Shown in pieces: positions 1 through 6,420 of a stretch of DNA of 8,928 nucleotides. The stretch spans positions 1 to 8,928 of the forward strand of contig CAYOOT010000094.1 in the NCBI GenBank assembly GCA_964405665.1. The letters run 5' to 3'. How positions within the stretch are numbered: position 1 is the stretch's first letter; every line of letters begins with the position of its first letter. The position numbers were made by a program, and so were the translations under genes. The notes under the pieces were generated by a model. It searched no databases. It had not been told where the DNA came from and worked only from the letters and a program-made list of their open reading frames with translations. This DNA comes from CAYOOT01 sp964405665. GTDB taxonomy: Bacteria > Bdellovibrionota_C > UBA2361 > SZUA-149 > CAZDWZ01.

Positions 1-38
1 TCTAGAATATATGCAGCGCGCGGAAAAGGGGAGAATCA
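1..38. repeat. 38-bp direct repeat, copy A
   Basis: This sequence is identical to 162-199 over 38 bases. Both copies begin TCTAGAATATATGCAGCGCG and end GGGGAGAATCA, and the match stops on the right at base 39. It lies at the window edge, so it may continue to the left. It contains the right arm of the palindromic unit described at 126-197, so it is probably the right half of another unit whose left half lies outside the window. Confidence 0.9.
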
Positions 39-52
39 TTTTCATTATAATT

Positions 53-93
53 GTCATTGCGAACGAGGAGCAAAGCGACGACCGCGGCAATCT
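53..93. repeat. small GC-rich palindromic (MITE/REP-like) element
   Basis: A GC-rich block in AT-rich surroundings starts GTCATTGCGAAC and ends GCGGCAATCT. Its outer ends form an inverted repeat, ATTGC at 56-60 and GCAAT at 87-91, and its interior is an imperfect AGCAAAGCGACGA-type core. From memory this matches a short repeat scattered through many unrelated bacterial genomes, with the general pattern GTCATTGCGAG...GCGAAGCAATCT. It carries no coding capacity. Identity with that family rests on recall, not a search. Confidence 0.6.
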
Positions 94-127
94 AATCGTT
101 GATTTGTTCAAATCCACCACAACTCAT
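92..127 (-). other. 11-codon mini-ORF after a duplicated leader
   Basis: On the minus strand an ATG at 127-125 follows a GGGGAG Shine-Dalgarno-like run and a copy of the leader found in front of the giant membrane-protein gene. It reads MSCGGFEQIND and stops with TAG at 94-92, where the GC-rich element begins. It may be the remnant of a gene that once had this leader and was cut off by the element, or it may be chance. I do not claim that it is a functional peptide. Confidence 0.2.
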
Positions 128-197
128 TCTCCCCTTTTTCGCGCATCAAACTATAAATAGTTCTAGAATATATGCAGCGCGCGGAAAAGGGGAGAAT
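126..197. repeat. 72-bp palindromic repeat unit, potential stem-loop
   Basis: The left arm at 126-144 (ATTCTCCCCTTTTTCGCGC) pairs with 179-197 over 19 positions with one mismatch, leaving a 34-nt loop that contains ACTATAAATAGTTCTAGAAT. It sits directly behind the stop codon of the leftward giant gene and could form a hairpin at the 3' end of that mRNA. No T-run follows in either direction, so it is not a canonical intrinsic terminator. It could protect the mRNA 3' end or act as a REP-type element; both are inference. Confidence 0.75.
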
Positions 198-199
198 CA
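162..199. repeat. 38-bp direct repeat, copy B (contains a stop codon)
   Basis: This is the second perfect copy of 1-38. Its last three bases, TCA at 197-199, are the TGA stop codon of the leftward giant gene. The coding region therefore ends exactly as the repeat begins, which suggests the repeat was inserted or duplicated there and supplied the stop. Between copies A and B lie 123 bp holding the GC-rich element and the left arm of the palindrome. Confidence 0.9.
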
Positions 200-3100
200 A
201 TCTTTCTTCTCCGCCTCAACTCTAACAATCTCCACACAATTCTTCAACCAAGACAACAATTGCAACACCAGCCAAGTTGACCAAATAAGTGAAAACACCC
301 GCCAGTACCAAAGTGGGAAACTAACAATGTAAGGTTGCGGCAGCGCAGCTTCGCTATAATCAAAAAACCATTTGAAATAATGTGCCGAAGAACCATTGCC
401 CGTGATCAACATTGGTGGATCAAAGAGTAAACCATTTTTTACAATTAAATAGAAAACAGCTATCGCTAAAATTGAAAGCGAAATGATAAATATTAATTTT
501 ACTCCGCGATTAATATTTAAAAGCTTCAGTCTTAACTGCGGCCAAATATTTAAAAAGATAATCCAGGCAAGAGGAATAGACATCATTAATATCGAAACAC
601 TACTTAGTCCAATTCCCAGAAATATTGCTCCGAATTTAGATAATTTTAATAAATGAAAGTGTCTTAACAGCAGACATAATGCACAAAGCAGCAACATCTT
701 TGACCAAAAAACCACACAGGGCCCCCAAGTGCTGCCGCCTGTCCAAAGAATCCAACGATCTAAACTTGGTGTGACCAGTACAGAAATATTATGTGCTTGA
801 TTGTTAAGAGTGATTGCCGGAATCTTTGAAAAAAGCCCTAATAATGAATTATTCGCATAACGTAAATTAACAATGTGATTTCCCGGACTAAGAATAATAG
901 AAACGCCATTTTCAATTGCTTCGGTACTAATTTGTTTTTCATCTAAGAGCACTGCTTCAACAGTAATTCCATTTTCTAATTTCAATTTAAAAGTTGTTTG
1001 CTCAGTAGCCCTTAAGACAATCTGGATATCTCCAGAGAGTTTACTTAAACCATACCTCACATTATGAGTTAAATTATCAATTGTAAGATGTTCTCCTTCG
1101 GCAGCATTTAAAGTTTCAAGTTTTATTTTAATTTCTTCTCCCGGAAAAGGATTCCAAAGAAAGTTTTGCTGGCCATTGAGCTCATGACTGATTGCCGCTA
1201 TCCCGCTCGTTGTGCACCTAGTATGATCATTACAAATCACTGACCAAGTCTCATTAAAGCGAGGACTATTACTGGCAGTAATAGTCAAATTCTCAGCAAA
1301 TGGTAAAATACTTTGAAAGCTTACTTCCATTACTTGTGCCGGAAATTGAACAATAGCTTTATTCTGCTCAATTCTAATTGACCCAGAAATTACTTGTTCC
1401 GCAGGAAGAAGAGGAACTTGAGTTTCAAAAGATTTTTCTAAATCTCCAATTCTTTCTACCGTAGTTTTAACAACAATCCTGCTGCCAAGATTAAACTCCC
1501 GATTAGCCAGCACCCAATACGGTAGATTTGTTTTTTCCGATTGTTTCTTTTGATCAGTTTTATTCTCGCTGACATCTAATTTTGTAAATCTCAAGCCATC
1601 GGGAGCAGTTCCACTGGGAAGAAGACCTTCTATTAAATATTCTGGCGCCAGCACTTTGATAAATAAAGGGTTGCTCAGAAATGTTACAGAAAAAGCATTA
1701 TCAGAACCAACCTCTCCTTCGATTTCTACAAGATTCTTTCCATTTTCTGTGCGCACTACAAGAAAATCATCGCTTCTTCTATTGGCGGCAAACTTGGCGC
1801 TGCCATTAATTTTGATGGAACTAGGAATCAAAGCAGTAAGCGGCCCCGGAACTACAACAGCAGATTTGCCTTCACTGGATACTTCCAGTTTAAGTTGAAA
1901 TCTGTCTTTAACAATATTAATTTCAGCTGTTGTGATTTGCGCACATTCAGCACGAGTGCAAAGTGTATTCGCTATTTTATCTTCCAATTGCTTAAGGATT
2001 TCAGCTGAGGGTACTTCTGCCGTAGCTTGAACCGGAGAAAATAAAGATAGCGCCAATAAAAGAGTGGCAATGAAGGTTCCTCTTTTCTTTAGATTTTCAA
2101 GTAATTTTGCAAAGCCTAAAGATTTTAGAATTATTAAGACCAAGACTCCCAGTAAAAATATTCGCACTAATGTCAGAATTTTATTCAACTGCGGAGATAA
2201 AAGTATCAGTGATATTTTATGCTCTGGAGAAATCGGAGCGGAGAAATAAACATAGTAAGTGCGCCACTTCCATGAGGGCACAGCCGGACCTGATTGTAAG
2301 GACTTTGCTGAGTATGCTTGCTCATCTTCTTGAATCGCAACTTCAGAGAGATCAGTAGCGGTTCCTTCTCTTGATACTTGCGGAGCTAATTTTGATGTTC
2401 TTCCTATTTCATCATTAAAGGAAGAATTATATGAACTTGCAGAATTTCCGCTGCGATAGCTCTGACTAAAAAACATTGTAGGCACAATTACAAAAGACAA
2501 AAGCATTATCCCGGCAAATCCCAACACACAAAGTTTAAGAAAACCTCCGAGAAAACCTTTCATCTTGGAAATAGCATGCAGCAATACCAAGATTCCAAAA
2601 ATCATCGCGGCAATAATCGGCCAATTAAAAATCGAACTATTAATAATTAATAGTATTTCTTGAATCGCGGTGCGATATCGTGTTCCGGCTTCTAATTGCG
2701 GATACAAAAATTGAGTGAATTGCAATTTTTCAAAAGTAAGCACTTCAAATAACCAAATACCAGTAGTAATGATTAATAGCCGGTTAAACATTTTTCCCCA
2801 ATAAGTTGTTTTATCGGAGACTAAAAAACAAAGAGCGCTAAGTATTAGAACGTGAATAAACATTGTCTTCGGTGCAAGAAATTCATTTTGATTGAGAATA
2901 GTAACGGCAGCAACAATTAAAGCGGCCTTTTTCCCAAATATTTTAAAGGTGCTTAAAATAATTAGAATTGCAATAAAGATCTGCATCAAATCCCAACTGC
3001 TTGTCCAACTATTGTTTGAGTCTAATGCTCCGCTAACGTGAAACAGTTTCCAGGAAGGAGGAAGATTTATTTTAAGAGAGATATTATTGGCATCAAAATT

Positions 3101-4408
3101 CCAACCAACCGCTGAAAACGATCTTTTCTCAGCTATTCTGGAGACAGCTTTGACATTGATTAAGGAATTTCTTAATTCCACTCCTTTGGCTTGAGTTGCC
3201 GGATCAATTGTTACCAGCCTTTGCTTGTCGTCAACATCCACCCGCCCCAGCTCTGTTTCAGCAAGAGCATTGAGTCGAAAATCTCTTGAGGCAGTGCCAG
3301 ATATTTGATCTACGGCAGTATATCCCTCTCCGCTCATATCTAACCAAATTTCCCGATTAATGGTTATTGTATTGGGAAGGGCATTTTGTTCTCCTCTGGC
3401 TATTTCTTTTAAAGAAATAGAAGTTCCCTCAGAAGGAATTGCTAAGATCGTGCCGTTTCTCCACTGATCAGGTAAATCAGAGAGATCCGCCGGAATAGAC
3501 TTTCCTCCGGACACTTCAATAATCCTAAATGAAGAATTAGTTTCAATACTCCAGATTTCATCTTTCGGCCAAAGCTTATTGGGATTGCTCGCTAAGGTTA
3601 TTGTTGTTACAGGCTGGGGCAGAATCGAGGTAATTACAATATCATATTCTCCTGGAGTAACTTGCACCGCCAGATCTCCTTCTGAGCTAAGATGATTGAT
3701 TAACGGTGACTCAACTTTTACTGGCACTGAATTAAGAGGAAGCACTTTACCTAAGTTGATAGAACGAGCACCGCCGGCAACTTTAAGACGAATCAAAGTT
3801 GTAATTTCCAGAGGCAGATCATCCTTAATTAATCTTGTTACACTCAGAGACAGTGAATTAACAGTGCTTGTTTGATTTGGAGATTCAATCCAGAGCTGAG
3901 ATTCTTTGCGCCGGAATTTTAGTGCAGTGTTTTCTCCAGTGGCAACATTCAACATGCCATATAAATCCGGAAGGGGCAGTTCATTGGGAGGCGAGTTCCA
4001 AAAAAAACTTCCTGAAATATTAAAACTACCTTTGGGAAGTTTGATAAATAATCCATCTTCTCGATGATCAATCGGCGCATCGATTGTTCCACCGCTTAGG
4101 GTTCTAATTAAAAGTTTTGCCGGTTGATGATTAGCACTTGATGGCAGTGGTAACCATGATTCTTTTAGAATCTCGACATTGACTTCAAATCGTCCTTCAT
4201 TTTGTGAAATTGTATAAAAAGCTTCCCCAGGCCAGATGCATTCATAATTATTATTTGTCCGGGCACATTCCCATTCCGGATGAGAATCCTTGACCCAAGC
4301 TACCCAATCCTTAAGTGCTGCGGGAATTGCCGGCTCTTCTGCTTTTAAAAGTGGTATTTTGATTAAAAATAGACAGACAAAGAAAAGAAGTCCTAAGTAA
4401 TTTTTCAT
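197..4408 (-). CDS. very large uncharacterised inner-membrane protein with two periplasmic beta-rich halves
   Basis: About 1403 residues, function unknown. From the N terminus: a signal peptide (1-23, cleavage after LLKA); a predicted beta-rich periplasmic region (24-473) with Cys48/Cys57 and a WLDMSGEGYTAVDQISG motif (355-371); membrane helices between 474 and 645; a Ser/Asn- and acid-rich linker (646-716); a helix (741-761); then a second signal-like helix (about 775-795, ending SPVQATA) that opens a second beta-rich region (795-1213) with CysTRAECys at 817-822 and Cys1059/Cys1065; finally about four helices and a GNGSSAHYFKWFFDYSEAAL motif (1337-1356). The two halves look like relatives. 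I recall similar hypothetical proteins in gamma- and deltaproteobacteria, none characterised. The ATG at 4408 is chosen because GGGAG lies 4 nt upstream and the signal peptide starts there. A GTG at 4489 would add 27 unlikely residues. A role in envelope assembly or sensing is only a guess. Confidence 0.85.
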   Translation of the reverse strand: MKNYLGLLFFVCLFLIKIPLLKAEEPAIPAALKDWVAWVKDSHPEWECARTNNNYECIWPGEAFYTISQNEGRFEVNVEILKESWLPLPSSANHQPAKLLIRTLSGGTIDAPIDHREDGLFIKLPKGSFNISGSFFWNSPPNELPLPDLYGMLNVATGENTALKFRRKESQLWIESPNQTSTVNSLSLSVTRLIKDDLPLEITTLIRLKVAGGARSINLGKVLPLNSVPVKVESPLINHLSSEGDLAVQVTPGEYDIVITSILPQPVTTITLASNPNKLWPKDEIWSIETNSSFRIIEVSGGKSIPADLSDLPDQWRNGTILAIPSEGTSISLKEIARGEQNALPNTITINREIWLDMSGEGYTAVDQISGTASRDFRLNALAETELGRVDVDDKQRLVTIDPATQAKGVELRNSLINVKAVSRIAEKRSFSAVGWNFDANNISLKINLPPSWKLFHVSGALDSNNSWTSSWDLMQIFIAILIILSTFKIFGKKAALIVAAVTILNQNEFLAPKTMFIHVLILSALCFLVSDKTTYWGKMFNRLLIITTGIWLFEVLTFEKLQFTQFLYPQLEAGTRYRTAIQEILLIINSSIFNWPIIAAMIFGILVLLHAISKMKGFLGGFLKLCVLGFAGIMLLSFVIVPTMFFSQSYRSGNSASSYNSSFNDEIGRTSKLAPQVSREGTATDLSEVAIQEDEQAYSAKSLQSGPAVPSWKWRTYYVYFSAPISPEHKISLILLSPQLNKILTLVRIFLLGVLVLIILKSLGFAKLLENLKKRGTFIATLLLALSLFSPVQATAEVPSAEILKQLEDKIANTLCTRAECAQITTAEINIVKDRFQLKLEVSSEGKSAVVVPGPLTALIPSSIKINGSAKFAANRRSDDFLVVRTENGKNLVEIEGEVGSDNAFSVTFLSNPLFIKVLAPEYLIEGLLPSGTAPDGLRFTKLDVSENKTDQKKQSEKTNLPYWVLANREFNLGSRIVVKTTVERIGDLEKSFETQVPLLPAEQVISGSIRIEQNKAIVQFPAQVMEVSFQSILPFAENLTITASNSPRFNETWSVICNDHTRCTTSGIAAISHELNGQQNFLWNPFPGEEIKIKLETLNAAEGEHLTIDNLTHNVRYGLSKLSGDIQIVLRATEQTTFKLKLENGITVEAVLLDEKQISTEAIENGVSIILSPGNHIVNLRYANNSLLGLFSKIPAITLNNQAHNISVLVTPSLDRWILWTGGSTWGPCVVFWSKMLLLCALCLLLRHFHLLKLSKFGAIFLGIGLSSVSILMMSIPLAWIIFLNIWPQLRLKLLNINRGVKLIFIISLSILAIAVFYLIVKNGLLFDPPMLITGNGSSAHYFKWFFDYSEAALPQPYIVSFPLWYWRVFSLIWSTWLVLQLLSWLKNCVEIVRVEAEKKD

Positions 4409-4450
4409 TGCTCTCCCTTTTTCGCAGATCAAACTATATAAATAATTTAG
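4409..4450 (-). promoter_or_regulatory. leader/RBS of the giant gene, diverged copy of the 126-166 repeat
   Basis: Read on the minus strand, this region holds TATAGT, TTTGAT, GCGAAAAAGGGAGAG and then the ATG. On the plus strand CCCTTTTTCGC (4415-4425) and ATCAAACTATA (4428-4438) are identical to 132-142 and 145-155, with the same spacing of two bases and a similar AATA.TT.TAG continuation. GGGAG is the Shine-Dalgarno sequence. The leader of this gene and the repeat just after its stop codon therefore share an origin and point in the same direction. Confidence 0.7.
4433..4438 (-). promoter_or_regulatory. candidate -10 box close to the giant gene
   Basis: TATAGT on the minus strand matches the sigma70 -10 consensus at 5 of 6 bases and lies 24 nt before the ATG, which would give a short leader carrying the GGGAG site. 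No good -35 hexamer lies 16-18 bp upstream, so it would need an activator. The 23-bp repeats lie upstream at a suitable distance (the nearer one starts 25 bp away). The same TATAGT is retained in the repeat copy at 150-155. Confidence 0.35.
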
Positions 4451-4463
4451 TACATAAACAGAA

Positions 4464-4518
4464 GCAACGACAGGTGGTTCTGTCTTCACTTCTTTGCAAC
4501 GACAGGTAGTTCTCTCTT
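4464..4518. repeat. tandem pair of 23-bp repeats upstream of the giant gene
   Basis: The copies at 4464-4486 and 4496-4518 share 21 of 23 bases, both starting GCAACGACAGGT, and are 32 bp apart start to start, close to three helical turns. Each contains the imperfect dyad AACGACAGGTNGTT. The even spacing on one face of the helix, in a promoter region, suggests a pair of operator sites. A candidate extended -10 abuts copy two, so that promoter would be blocked by an occupied site, while TATAGT at 4433-4438 would sit downstream of both. Which applies cannot be decided from sequence alone. Confidence 0.65.
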
Positions 4519-4527
4519 ACTATAACA
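4519..4527 (-). promoter_or_regulatory. candidate extended -10 promoter for the giant gene
   Basis: Minus strand TGTTATAGT is a TGn extended -10 with TATAGT. The surrounding ATGTTATAGTAAGAGA matches plus-strand ATGTTATAGTATGAGA at 6411-6426 with one mismatch, so two intergenic regions of this window share a promoter-like 16-mer. Transcription would begin inside the second 23-bp repeat and give a leader of about 100 nt. No clear -35 is seen. No intrinsic terminator is visible between the cyclase stop at 4590 and this site, so read-through is also possible. Confidence 0.4.
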
Positions 4528-4589
4528 TTTTTCTAAGAATTTGACTGGAAAATATTATATTAGTTCGGTCATTCTTTTTGAAAGACGCT

Positions 4590-5558
4590 CTACTTCTTTT
4601 TAAGCCCAAACAATTTGATCATTCCCTCTCGACCTTCAATTTCGAATTTACCTAATTCTTCCAACTTTAAAATATTTTTTACATAATTTGCTGTTGTTGA
4701 ACTTAAAATAAATTCTATTTTTTTCTTCGAAGCAATCTTTTCGATTTTAAAAGCAATATTCACCGTATCTCCTAAAACCGTATATTCCCGGGACGCCCCT
4801 CCCATCGGACCAATTATTGCTTCTCCGGTGTTAATTGCACAACGACAGCGCCAAGGTTGTTTGGCGTCGTATTGCCAGAATTTCTTTCCAAGAAGCGCCG
4901 TTTCTGAAATAATTTCTAAAGCAGCTTGAGCAGCCTTTTCAGCTTGAACTCTTGCCTGCTCCGCTCCGCTCTTCCAGAGCGCTAAGACACAATCCCCAAT
5001 ATATTTATCGACCTCACCGCCATGTTGCTGCACGATGGAAGAAACTTTTTTAAACCAAAGATCCAGCATCACCACCAGATCGACCGAAGGCAAACCTTGA
5101 GAAAGTTTGGAATAACCGCAAATATCTACAACCAGCACACTAACTGTTGAAGTAGTGATCTTTGATGCCTGAGTGCTATCAACTTCCAACTCATTGGAAC
5201 CTTTTTTTAATAAACTGCGATCACGAAGTATTTCTACTTGAATCTTCAGCATGTCGATTACCACAATATCCCCGCTGCTGAGATCCACCGGACTATTTAA
5301 TTTTCTGCCATTTAAAAAAGTGCCGTTCAAACTTGAAAGATCACTAAGAACAACGCCTGCTGAAGAAACACTAAACAAGGCATGATAACGAGATATTTCG
5401 CTGCTATCAAGAATCAAATCATTGCCCTGCGCTCTGCCTACTCTAAAAGTTTGATCTTCCAACAACTCCACCACTTTTTCGCCTTTGTCCTGTGGAAATT
5501 GAAAATGCAATCTGGCTATCGGCAACTTAGATTCTATATTTTCCCCATCAATTGTCAC
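4590..5558 (-). CDS. FHA domain-class III adenylate/guanylate cyclase fusion
   Basis: This is a cytoplasmic signalling enzyme expected to bind phosphothreonine proteins through its FHA domain and to make cAMP (or cGMP). Using the GTG start (322 aa), the FHA domain covers about residues 38-107 with VGR, SRYHA (56-60) and SLNGTFLNG (77-85). The cyclase domain covers about 138-300, with metal-binding Asp145 (VVDICGYS) and Asp189 (KYIGDCVLALW), substrate-contacting Lys185 and Thr260 (EYTVLGDTVN), and transition-state Asn267. The usual catalytic Arg four residues after that Asn is Lys271 (NIAFKIE), so activity may be low. Thr at the Asp/Thr position is the pattern of class IIIb bacterial enzymes. 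A TTG at 5657 would add 33 residues overlapping the upstream glycosyltransferase, but it lacks a Shine-Dalgarno site. The GTG at 5558 has GGGAAAG upstream and sits 25 nt after the glycosyltransferase stop. Confidence 0.9.
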   Translation of the reverse strand: MTIDGENIESKLPIARLHFQFPQDKGEKVVELLEDQTFRVGRAQGNDLILDSSEISRYHALFSVSSAGVVLSDLSSLNGTFLNGRKLNSPVDLSSGDIVVIDMLKIQVEILRDRSLLKKGSNELEVDSTQASKITTSTVSVLVVDICGYSKLSQGLPSVDLVVMLDLWFKKVSSIVQQHGGEVDKYIGDCVLALWKSGAEQARVQAEKAAQAALEIISETALLGKKFWQYDAKQPWRCRCAINTGEAIIGPMGGASREYTVLGDTVNIAFKIEKIASKKKIEFILSSTTANYVKNILKLEELGKFEIEGREGMIKLFGLKKK

Positions 5559-5583
5559 TATATCTTTCCCATTTTTTAAACAC

Positions 5584-6339
5584 TTACAACCAATGCTGTC
5601 CTTTTGGAATATAGCTTTGCGGCAAAGAATTCTTGAAACAATCTTTATGATTGGCAAATAAATTAAAATAAATAATATGCCTTATCGCAGCAACTCCATC
5701 TTTCCAAGTAATTTTTTTTCCTTCCAAATAATTTCTAGGAAAATACGATACTGGCAATTCCTGCACTCGCAGTTTCAGTCGGGCGATTTTTGCCGTCACT
5801 TCCGGCTCAAAGCCAAAACGACTAGCTTCCAATTTTATATTTTTAATCACATCGCTTTTGAAAAATTTATAGCAGGTTTCCATATCACTCAGATACAAAC
5901 CGCTTAATAAATTACTTAAAATTGTCAGCAGGCGATTTACTAAATAATGCACCGTGCGATGAACCTGCGGGGCAGTAGCCTTAAATCTAGATCCATAAAC
6001 AACATCCGCTTTTCCCTCAATTAACGGCAACAGCAAAGTAGTAATATCGCTGGGGTCATATTCAAAATCGGCATCTTGAATTCCAATAATATCTCCACTT
6101 GCCTTCTCAATCCCAGTAACAAGCGCTGCACCCTTGCCACTATTGGTTTTTTGTTCAATTAAAATATGTTCCGATTTAAATTGATAATTTTTTAAAATTT
6201 CACGGGAACCGTCAGTTGAACAATCATCAACAAGAACCAATTCTTTTTCAATGGAGAATTTAATGCCATCAATCAATTCCAGGAATTTCTCCAAATGATC
6301 AACTTCATTAAATACCGGTATAACTAAACTTAATTTCAA
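5584..6339 (-). CDS. family 2 glycosyltransferase, polyprenyl-phosphate type
   Basis: The 251-aa protein transfers a sugar from a nucleotide donor, most likely to a polyprenyl phosphate at the cytoplasmic face of the membrane, as dolichol-phosphate mannosyltransferase-like GT2 enzymes do. Visible motifs are VIPVFNE (6-12), VDDCSTDGS (37-45), NSGKGAAL (66-73), the DAD metal-binding motif (89-91), YGSR (115-118), DMETCYK (152-158), FEPEVTAKIA (177-186) and SYFPRNYLEGKKITWKDG (198-215). It ends without C-terminal membrane helices, unlike ArnC/GtrB, so it is a short soluble or peripheral form. The start is TTG at 6339: MKLSLVIPVF is the expected family N terminus, and no ATG or GTG lies between it and the in-frame stop upstream. 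It is probably cotranscribed with the FHA-cyclase gene. Donor and acceptor cannot be read from sequence. Confidence 0.92.
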   Translation of the reverse strand: MKLSLVIPVFNEVDHLEKFLELIDGIKFSIEKELVLVDDCSTDGSREILKNYQFKSEHILIEQKTNSGKGAALVTGIEKASGDIIGIQDADFEYDPSDITTLLLPLIEGKADVVYGSRFKATAPQVHRTVHYLVNRLLTILSNLLSGLYLSDMETCYKFFKSDVIKNIKLEASRFGFEPEVTAKIARLKLRVQELPVSYFPRNYLEGKKITWKDGVAAIRHIIYFNLFANHKDCFKNSLPQSYIPKGQHWL

Positions 6340-6358
6340 TTTTAAAATCCAATTATGA

Positions 6359-6410
6359 TACTGCTAGGGCAGTAATTAAATATATTACAAAATACATATC
6401 AATTGCTGCC
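6359..6410. promoter_or_regulatory. nested inverted repeats in the divergent intergenic region
   Basis: TACTGC (6359-6364) and GCAGTA (6369-6374) form a perfect 6-bp dyad around TAGG. GGCAGTAATT (6368-6377) also pairs with AATTGCTGCC (6401-6410) over 10 positions with one mismatch, around a 23-nt AT-rich loop. No T-run follows in either direction, so terminators are unlikely. The position between divergent genes, directly upstream of an extended -10, suggests operator half-sites for a shared regulator. This is inference from layout only. Confidence 0.45.
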
Positions 6411-6411
6411 A

Positions 6412-6420
6412 TGTTATAGT
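6412..6420 (+). promoter_or_regulatory. candidate extended -10 promoter, rightward operon
   Basis: TGTTATAGT has a TGn extension and a 5-of-6 -10 hexamer, within a 16-mer almost identical to the minus-strand candidate at 4519-4527. It would give the transporter gene a leader of about 105 nt. No -35 is recognisable. It may serve as a second promoter beside the stronger one at 6494-6523. The next 70 bases (6421-6490) hold nothing I can identify. Confidence 0.35.

Noticed and set aside
1..199. CRISPR-like array from two 38-bp repeats
   Set aside because: Only two copies are present, the interval is 123 bp and contains other repeat pieces, the repeat is half of a palindromic unit, and no cas genes are visible.
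126..199. Intrinsic terminator after the giant gene
   Set aside because: A strong stem is possible, but there is no T-run on either side and the arms are shared with dispersed repeats. A repeat element is the better description.
197..4408. Assignment of the giant protein to CreD or another named family
   Set aside because: Length, two periplasmic halves and motifs do not match CreD or any family I can name with confidence, so it is left as uncharacterised.
4409..4489. GTG at 4489 as the start of the giant gene
   Set aside because: It would place 27 odd residues before a clean signal peptide and would translate the promoter-like repeat region. The ATG at 4408 has GGGAG just upstream.
5559..5657. 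TTG at 5657 as the start of the FHA-cyclase
   Set aside because: It overlaps the end of the glycosyltransferase by 74 bp, has no ribosome binding site, and adds residues before the FHA domain that look like out-of-frame translation. It is kept as a minor alternative.
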